From assembly GCA_914767715.1 (NCBI GenBank), contig OU612072.1, positions 806,001-870,000 on the forward strand: 64,000 nt of DNA, written 5' to 3'. Positions 57,110 to 64,000 of this stretch are shown here, piece after piece; the stretch's first letter is position 1; the number at the start of each line of letters is the position of its first letter. Below the pieces are notes generated by a model that had not been told where the DNA came from, searched no databases, and was given only the letters and a program-made list of their open reading frames with translations. This stretch comes from Membranipora membranacea. Lineage: Eukaryota > Bryozoa > Gymnolaemata > Cheilostomatida > Membraniporidae. The position numbers and the translations under genes are program-made.

Positions 57110-58100
57110 TTGAGCTGAGAGGGCTGCTGAATCGTCACCAGAACAGGACCCCGACTGTCAAGGTGTGAACAGGAGGGTAGTACCTGCTTGAATACAATTT
57201 TTCAACAAGTGACGAGCTGTGCTGTGGCTGCAACTATATTCCTAATAAGCTGAGTAGATCATCCTATACTCATCACAGCACATGATAGCTGCATTCAAAA
57301 AACAGAAACTGTGAGGGATTGCGGGCTTACACCAATAATTTTGTTTTGACCAATCTGAAATGGAACTCAGTCAATTCAAAAAAATTCATATCTGTCACAC
57401 TCCAGGTTGAAGTTGCTGATAGCAATCCTGCCCTCTCCTCCCCAGATGATGGGGTTGCACTCAAGTATCTGATTGTAGATTACTTTACCCAATCTGAATA
57501 GTGGTGTAAGTGGCTAATATTCTAAATTCTAAGTTGCTCCGTATTATCATATATTTTCCAGCGATTGTTTGGTAGCTTAAAACAACTTTTTATTATTCCA
57601 TTGCATTTTATCATTAGACTAGGCAATTAGATTAGATCAATCGTTTAGCCACAAAAATAATCAATAAGTTATATTCCAATATGTAAAAAAACGAGAAATG
57701 ACAAAAAGCAGTTTCAGTGTAGTAAGTGATAGTTAATGTATCATCATAAAAAAATGGTAAGAAATTCCCTCGATAAAAATCGGAAAGTATCAGAGATATA
57801 GAGATTAGACATGTAGAGAGCGTATCGATGATGAGTGAGTATAGCATGAGTACCTATAAGGAGCTATAAGGTGATATGAGGGACGGGGTACGATCCCTCC
57901 TATCGTACGGCTGACGCGTACAGGCCTCTACTATGACCCACTCCCAATAGAGAGAAAAAAGTGATAAAATTAACAACATAATACATAACCATAATACATA
58001 ACCATAACATGATCATGGCATAACGTAGATGAGCAATTACACATAACGTATAAGAATAGCAAAAACCTGGGAGCTCACGGTTAAGTAGGGAGTGGTCTCA
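57110..58100. other. Spacer between the receptor gene and the ShKT gene
   Basis: About 1.4 kb separates the two same-strand genes. No coding exon is recognised; a short CATAATACATAACCATAA repeat lies near 57978. Confidence 0.45.
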
Positions 58101-58105
58101 TTTCT

Positions 58106-58197
58106 AGTACATCCCCTGTGTACTTCAGGTCTGAGACAGAGTACATCCCCTGTGTACTCCAGGTCTGAGACAGAGTACATCCCCTGTGTACTCCAGT
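58106..58197. repeat. 34-bp tandem repeat, ~2.7 copies
   Basis: AGTACATCCCCTGTGTACTC followed by CAGGTCTGAGACAG, starting at 58106, 58140 and 58174. Confidence 0.9.
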
Positions 58198-58468
58198 TAA
58201 GTCAGTGTATAGGCCAACAGCAACTTGCCAAGTCAAGTGGTCTAGTGCCCCGACGGTTGTGACATTGGAACTGGATTTTCACAAGCTACAGTGATTATGT
58301 GAATCGATGCAATGGTAATCAGGCATCAAATCCGGGTGAGTCATTAGTGTGCCAATCACATTATCTATCACAGACTTTTAAAGCATAATCCTACTACATG
58401 AGTGATATGGTGCGAAACTTAACACTTCATTGATGAGTCAGATTACATCATTATAAAATTTGATTATT

Positions 58469-61400
58469 TTAGCACAATCCGCAAGATTTTTTACATTTGG
58501 TAGACATGAATTCCTTTCTAAGTGAGCAGTAGCCTTTCTTAGCCCAGGTTCCACAATAGTTTGTATACTGGTCAGTGCAGTCTACCTCATCTGTATTACC
58601 ATCACTGTTAGTACTGGTTCGACAGTGTCCACATGATTCTGCACAGTTACGCTTCATATACCCAGCATATAAGTCACAGCGCTTAGCTCGAGCCCACAGG
58701 TTACAGTACTTATTCTTATCTTTACAATCCGTCTGTTGTGATGAGGAGCCTGAGTTTTCACTTGTGGTACGTGAGTCACTATCAGGGCAGTGGCCGCATG
58801 TCCGAGCACAGTTAGCTTTCATGTAGTACTGACTCTTCTCACACTGTCCGACTTTTTGCCAGATACGACATCTCTCCTCACTGATATCCTCACATCTCTG
58901 ACTCTCCTGTCGACTCAGCCCCTCATTCTTACGTCTATCAGGACGAGCTATGATCACTTTGGTCGTCACTGGCCTCTCTGTCGGTCTCTCGGTCGGCCTC
59001 TCTGTCGGTCTCTCGGTCGGCCTCTCTGTCGGTCTCTCGGTCGGTTGTTGAGTTCTTCTTTGCTCTTCTGACGTGGTGCTGGTAGGGGCTTGTGTGGCTG
59101 CTGCTGTTTGTGACTGATCCCCACATACGTTACAGCTCAGCGGACAGAGAGCGTGCATGACCCGAGTACGGGAGTCACAGTATCCAGCCTCTGCCCAACG
59201 AGAGCAGTGCTCTCTCGTGTCGTCACAACTCTTCGTTTTATCAACAACCTCAACTCGAGTGGAACCGGCTGAGCTTTGTGAAGAAGAATGATCTGAGCCT
59301 TGATTAGATTCTGAGTCTCTGTCGTATCCCCGATCCCTGTTCGACTCGGACTCTTGACCTCTGTCTGTCTCTTTGCTTCTATCTGACCCTTGACCTCTGT
59401 GGGTGTCTTTGTTTCTGTCAGAGCCCTGGTGACCGTTTGACTCGTGACCAGATTCAGTCTGCCCGTCCTCTCTGTCACGCTGACTTGCGTGTGATCCCCC
59501 TGCAGAGCTGGGAGTACAGATCTTACATGAGGCCTGGCAGTAAACTTTCATATACTCAGAACGTGACTCACAGTATCCTCCGTCTGCCCAAACCTTACAG
59601 TGCTGATTACTATCCACACAAGTCGCCTCCTCCTGCTCCTGCTCCTGCCTGGTAACACCACCAGAGGTCTCTGTCAGAGCATCATCTTTGTGATTGGCTG
59701 AACCAGCATCTCTAGTACCATCATTATCTGACAGGATCCTGTTTGATATTGTCTCTCCTGTGTTGCTGGATGATTCACAAACACCTTCAATAAATAAAAA
59801 ATACGTGAGATAGAACATTAACTAACATACTTATTTACTGGCTCACTTCATTTCACAATGGATGTGGTCTCTTGAAGATCAGACATCGGAATTCAGATAC
59901 TCTAAAAGAGTAAAGTATTCGCAGGAGGAATAGTTCGCCATTCCGCACATCATTAAAATATCTTACGTTCAAGCCTAGCTAAAATCCTCTCATCCACTTT
60001 ACTTGGACTTTCATCAAACGATTTCAGCGCTAAGCAGTATCTCTTAGTCCCCTTACCGCATGATTTTCCACAGTTCTCTTTCATGTAAGCTGGTTTCTGA
60101 TCACACATGCCATACTTAGCCCAGGTATCACAGAACTCTTGAGAGTCCTCACACACCCGTCCAGACACAGCTTGGTACCGAGGCTGACATTTACCACAGG
60201 CTGAGGGACAGTATTTAGACATATATCGGGTCTTAGCTGTACATAGTCCATGTGCCGCCCATATCAGACAGTATCTGTTAAAAGATCACAAGGTCATATG
60301 ATATAAACTTTTAATGCTGTTACTCAGTTTAGATAAGCAATTGGCAATTAAGCGACAGTCGTGGTCAAAACGTAAAACACTCAAATTTACGAGCAAATTG
60401 TAACCTAAGAAAAAATTAGGGTTTGTCTTCTCTAAAATTGAGAGAAGCCCATCAATGTTTTCACTCTGAAGAATCTTGGTATAACATTTAAATTGTGTTC
60501 AATTGTTTACAAGTATCAACAAGACCTTTTTCCTGTTTTTCTAATAGTGTTTCCATCGATATCAGTGCAGCATCTGACCTTCAAACTTATAAGTTACTTT
60601 GATATTACAAGTCTAGACTGCATACATCAAATATCTACCTATCTATCTAGCCTGTCTTGACAAGCTTTGTTGGCGGGGGGATGGGGGGAGTTTCAAGAGA
60701 TACAGACACCGCTGACTTACTCGCTGCTGTCGGAGCACTTAGAGTTAGACTCATACTGAAGCTGCTCTCCGGGTTTATTGTCTGTCTGTTTCTTCACACC
60801 ACACAATCCACATGAGTCTGGACAATGTGAGAACATGTAATCCTTCCTCTCATCACACTTACCATTATCCGCCCAAGATGAACAATATTCACTGCGGTCC
60901 TACAAATAAAACAGGAAATGTTGACTGAGACTATCACCTTGCACAACTTGCATTATCTGAAAAAAATCAATTCAGGTGTTCTTTCAATACCATATTTAGT
61001 GCCGTATGAACGACTCAAACTATTTTGTAACACCACGTAGGCCTACCCTTGTGTTGCACATGCACAAATACAGGGTAATCTTGATTCAGATGACAAACCG
61101 TGTACTCACAGCGCATCCTGAGGAAGCAGCTTGATCCTTTTGGAGAGATTCACCCTCACTTCCTCCAGTATTAGACTGAGATCCTGATGCTGGTGATTTA
61201 TTACATGAGTTACAGCTGGCAGGGCAGTTCTTACTCATGTACTCAGGCCGACTCTCGCATCTTCCTGTATAAAGTAACCATGCCAACAGGTAAAAATACA
61301 GGGACGGGATACAGTGAGAGGTTATATATGTAGCCTCTAGGAGCTGTTCAATTCAAAATTATTGCTGACCAGAAGTGATTACCGACTCATGAGAAAACCC

Positions 61401-63616
61401 TTTTTATAAAGTCACAGCTGGGTACTGAGAAGGTAAAAATATAGGTAAATTTGACAAGATAGTCTTATGGGTACTGTAAATATATGAAGTTAATCTCAAA
61501 ACAACAGAGAAAGTCACCAACATTTGAATGTTTAAAATTCTCTGAGAAAAAGGGCATATAATTACCACTGGGGAGTCCAGAATGTTGTATTGTGGGATTG
61601 CTTACCAGCATTAGCCCAGGCGTTACAGTATTGATGCATATCTCTGCACATTTTGTTGTCATCTGCCCCGGTACTGCCGCAGGTGTTACAGCTCTTCTTA
61701 CAGTTCTGTCTCATGTAGTCCTGAGACTCTGAGCTGTCACAGCTACCATGCCCCGCCCACACAGAGCAGAGATGGCTACCATCTACACATACAGCAGAAG
61801 GCTGAGCCTTCATGTGCATACTCTCTCTGTAATAACAATATGATGTGCTGTATTAGGGTGTTTCATAAGAAAATGTCTGTAGTTGTCCCCTTTTTATCAA
61901 GGTGAAGATAATTATTACTTGATGGCTTTCTAACCTCAAGGATGCGACACATCCATAGTAAGATGATAACAGGGTACATTGCGGCCTTCTTTAGGGACAG
62001 CCCAAATTGCCCGCTTTTAACTTAACAGTAAGGTGGATATAAATCAACACAACACAAGTTTGTTCAACATACGAAGGACCTTCTCCCATCCCTATACATA
62101 CAATCAAAGCAATCATATGATGAGGCATTATAGGCAATCAAAAGCTTACACCGAAAAAGAAAATATTATTATTATCAATTTATTTGCTGAGTATATCACC
62201 AACAATTATCACTGACTAGCATCCATCCACACTGTTTCCTGGTCTTATATTTATTTGTTCATGGTTGACGTTGTCTGACACACAGACTTTCAGTTTTGAT
62301 ATTTATTTGGGAAATTACCAAATCACTGTGAGCACTAATTTTAAGCTTTTAATTGTAAAAATAGGCGGGAACTTCTTTAGCAGGGTATGAGCTGCTGTTA
62401 GGGAAATCATTGTAGCAAATTGAAAGGAAAAGTAAAAAGAAGCCGACACCAAATATTGCAAAGAGAGACTCCAGTTATTATCATTATATAAGCTTCACCT
62501 GGTGGTATAATTAGAAGGTACGAGGAGCCTTCAACAGATCAGACAGTAAACGCTGTGATCTCATGTGATCATGTGATAGCATGTGATGTTATATATACAA
62601 TCGCTGATAACAACGCGAAATAGGCATTCACTATGAAAAATGGACAAGGATCAAAAAACTTACAGTGAAACATTCTGTGCTACTTGAAACTTCAGGCAAA
62701 CAACTCGATACTATCAGGTGTCTATAAAGTGGTCTATTTGTGAAGAGGAGTAAAAATTTTGCAGGAGAAAAAGTTTGCCATATCGTGCAGGGTTGAAAAA
62801 AGTTAAATTTAAAGCTAGCTTATATTTACACAGCCCCTTACTATTATATAAGCTGCTGGCTAAAATTTAGTCAACCTAGAACTAACTGAACTAAATTCTA
62901 GCTAAGTCATACTTCTTGGGCGGGGGGGGGGAGGGGGAGAAGGTATTAATTGGAGATCACTGACTGATATATTCCGTATCAAACAAGAGCGACACAGGTA
63001 AGTGACACTTATTATGACAGGTGTGATTCAGTCTGACAGATGGGTGGTGACACTTACTGGCAGGTGTTGCAGGATTTGGCACAGGTGCTTGTCATGTAAG
63101 ATTTTCTCTTCTCACACATGCCATTCTTAGCCCATGTGCTACAGTGTACATTACTGTCTGTACATTCACTGTACCTACTGCTACTAAAACACACAGCGCC
63201 ACATCATGGGGGAGAATTCACAGTGCAACATAGAGGGAGAGTTCAACTCTAATGTTTCTATATCGCTAACATTGAACTACAAACAGCATCAACTCACTGA
63301 CAGGGTGTACATGACCTTGACATATGGATGATCAGGATATGGTTAGCGACACACTCACAATCCTAGTGTTACAGCTGAGGTACTAAAACTAGGTAGGCGT
63401 GCAGACGTAATAATAAGGCATGTGGAGATAAGGCTCATGTCTATAACATAATATACTGGAATTCCTAGTTTAGCTGAATTGACTCCTATGATTGGCCAGT
63501 TGCTGGATATGGACTACAGCCTGTAATACACGATTCTCACCTCTGCCGGCTGTGAGAAGAGGAGGGGGAGAGAGCTTCGTCACTTTGATAACCATCTGTA
63601 GGAACCTCTGGAATCG
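58469..63616 (-). CDS. Multi-ShKT-domain protein, at least 11 domains, 5' end outside the window
   Basis: Minus-strand exons: 63616-63541 (first visible, phase 1 start, so the signal-peptide exon is further upstream), 63180-63058, 61826-61606, 61264-61110, 60899-60721, 60274-60057 and 59784-58469 (stop). All junctions match in phase, giving about 762 codons. Eleven ShKT domains follow the pattern C.D....C..WA..G.C.....YM...C..SC..C, for example CTDSNVHC..WAKNGMC in exon 2 and CTDQYTNYC..WAKKGYC at the C-terminus. The last exon alone has five full domains plus the end of domain 6. It also has Ser/Asp/Arg/Gln-rich spacers and six PTER repeats. Several introns cut inside domains. ShKT domains are six-cysteine modules of secreted matrix, enzyme-associated and venom proteins. 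The Lys-Tyr pair needed for potassium-channel block in ShK is not present at the aligned position of these domains (the residue before Tyr is mostly S, D, A, E or G). A structural or binding role is therefore more likely than a toxin. Confidence 0.88.
58972..59050. repeat. Coding tandem repeat (PTER x6)
   Basis: A 12/24-bp alternating repeat (GGCCTCTCTGTC / GGTCTCTCGGTC on the plus strand) encodes six PTER units between ShKT domains 8 and 9. The alternating codon choice shows it grew by duplication of a 24-bp unit. Confidence 0.9.
61835..63050. other. Intron of the ShKT gene, nothing further recognised
   Basis: A 1.2-kb intron between exons 63180-63058 and 61826-61606. It contains a G-run near 62921 and a repeated CATGTGAT motif near 62565. 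No coding segment seen. Confidence 0.45.
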
Positions 63617-63619
63617 CTG

Positions 63620-64000
63620 AAACAAGTGTAATAATCAGAATTAAGAATTATATCCATATAGGAAAAACTTGAAAGATGTCTTGCTATTTGCCATGAGTTG
63701 AATTCACCAACTGTCAACAGTGAGTTCGGGGGAAGTCTAGGTGATGAGAACATAATCTCATTCTCAAGGCATACATGTGTTGATTAGTAAATATAATTGG
63801 CTCTGAACCTAACTCGTGCCGTCCATACAGGGACAGGGCACATGTACATCACAATTATGGTAAGATCAGAGACATCTGCCTTATAAATAATAATAGTAGG
63901 TTTAATCACCATAGCATAGCTGGTAAAGATAATGTAGATAAACTTTCAAAGTCAGACATAACTAGATTCTATGTTGGTGCAAATTTTTGATGCCTATTCA
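63620..64000. other. 5' intron of the ShKT gene (to the window edge)
   Basis: No signal-peptide exon is visible here, so the start of the ShKT gene must lie beyond 64000. Confidence 0.45.

Noticed and set aside
59137-59478. Minus-strand 113-codon ORF
   Set aside because: Out-of-frame shadow of the Ser/Asp/Arg-rich spacer in the ShKT gene.
58469-63616. Venom toxin gene
   Set aside because: The domains are ShKT, but there are many in one long protein with low-complexity spacers, and the channel-blocking Lys-Tyr pair is absent by my alignment.

Overview
This is a window of nuclear DNA from an animal, almost certainly an invertebrate. Genes are split into short exons with GT-AG introns, many bounded in phase 1. 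The proteins are animal extracellular types: Ig domains, TSP1 repeats, ShKT domains and invertebrate-type (i-type, destabilase) lysozyme-like domains. The DNA between genes is full of MITEs, tRNA-derived SINEs, LINE relics, foldback structures and minisatellites. I cannot name the species. i-type lysozyme domains argue against a vertebrate. All gene models were built by eye from splice signals, reading phase and protein motifs, with no database search.

Layout. (1) 0.9-9.9 kb: two tandem plus-strand copies of an Ig-superfamily membrane-protein gene; the first is broken, the second encodes 364 aa. Between and inside them are a LINE 3' end and a 52-bp minisatellite. (2) 10.1-25.3 kb: a large inverted repeat with arms of about 1.7 and 2.3 kb. 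Inside it are a smaller foldback element, hairpins and a five-exon unrecognised gene. (3) 25.3-31.4 kb: a 350-bp tandem repeat, several SINEs and a LINE RT fragment. (4) 31.4-35.7 kb: an hAT-like MITE, a 2.4-kb foldback element built from about 175-bp repeats, and a damaged minus-strand gene. (5) 36.6-41.6 kb: a plus-strand acyl-CoA synthetase-like gene that lacks the middle of its catalytic domain, followed by two MITEs. (6) 42.8-63.6 kb: four minus-strand genes in a row encoding secreted or membrane proteins.

The main discovery is in block 6, at 50386-57046. Eleven exons join in perfect phase to give a 635-aa single-pass receptor. It has a signal peptide, two divergent i-type lysozyme-like domains, a Thr-rich stalk, one membrane helix, and a cytoplasmic tail with a proline-rich SH3-type ligand, an ITIM-like motif and duplicated YEEP motifs. 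I know of no described receptor with this layout. It looks like a lysozyme fold turned into a signalling receptor. Its neighbours are two small secreted TSP1 proteins on one side and a secreted protein with at least 11 ShKT domains (5' end outside the window) on the other. Together they look like an extracellular recognition or defence cluster, but that is inference from domain content and shared strand.
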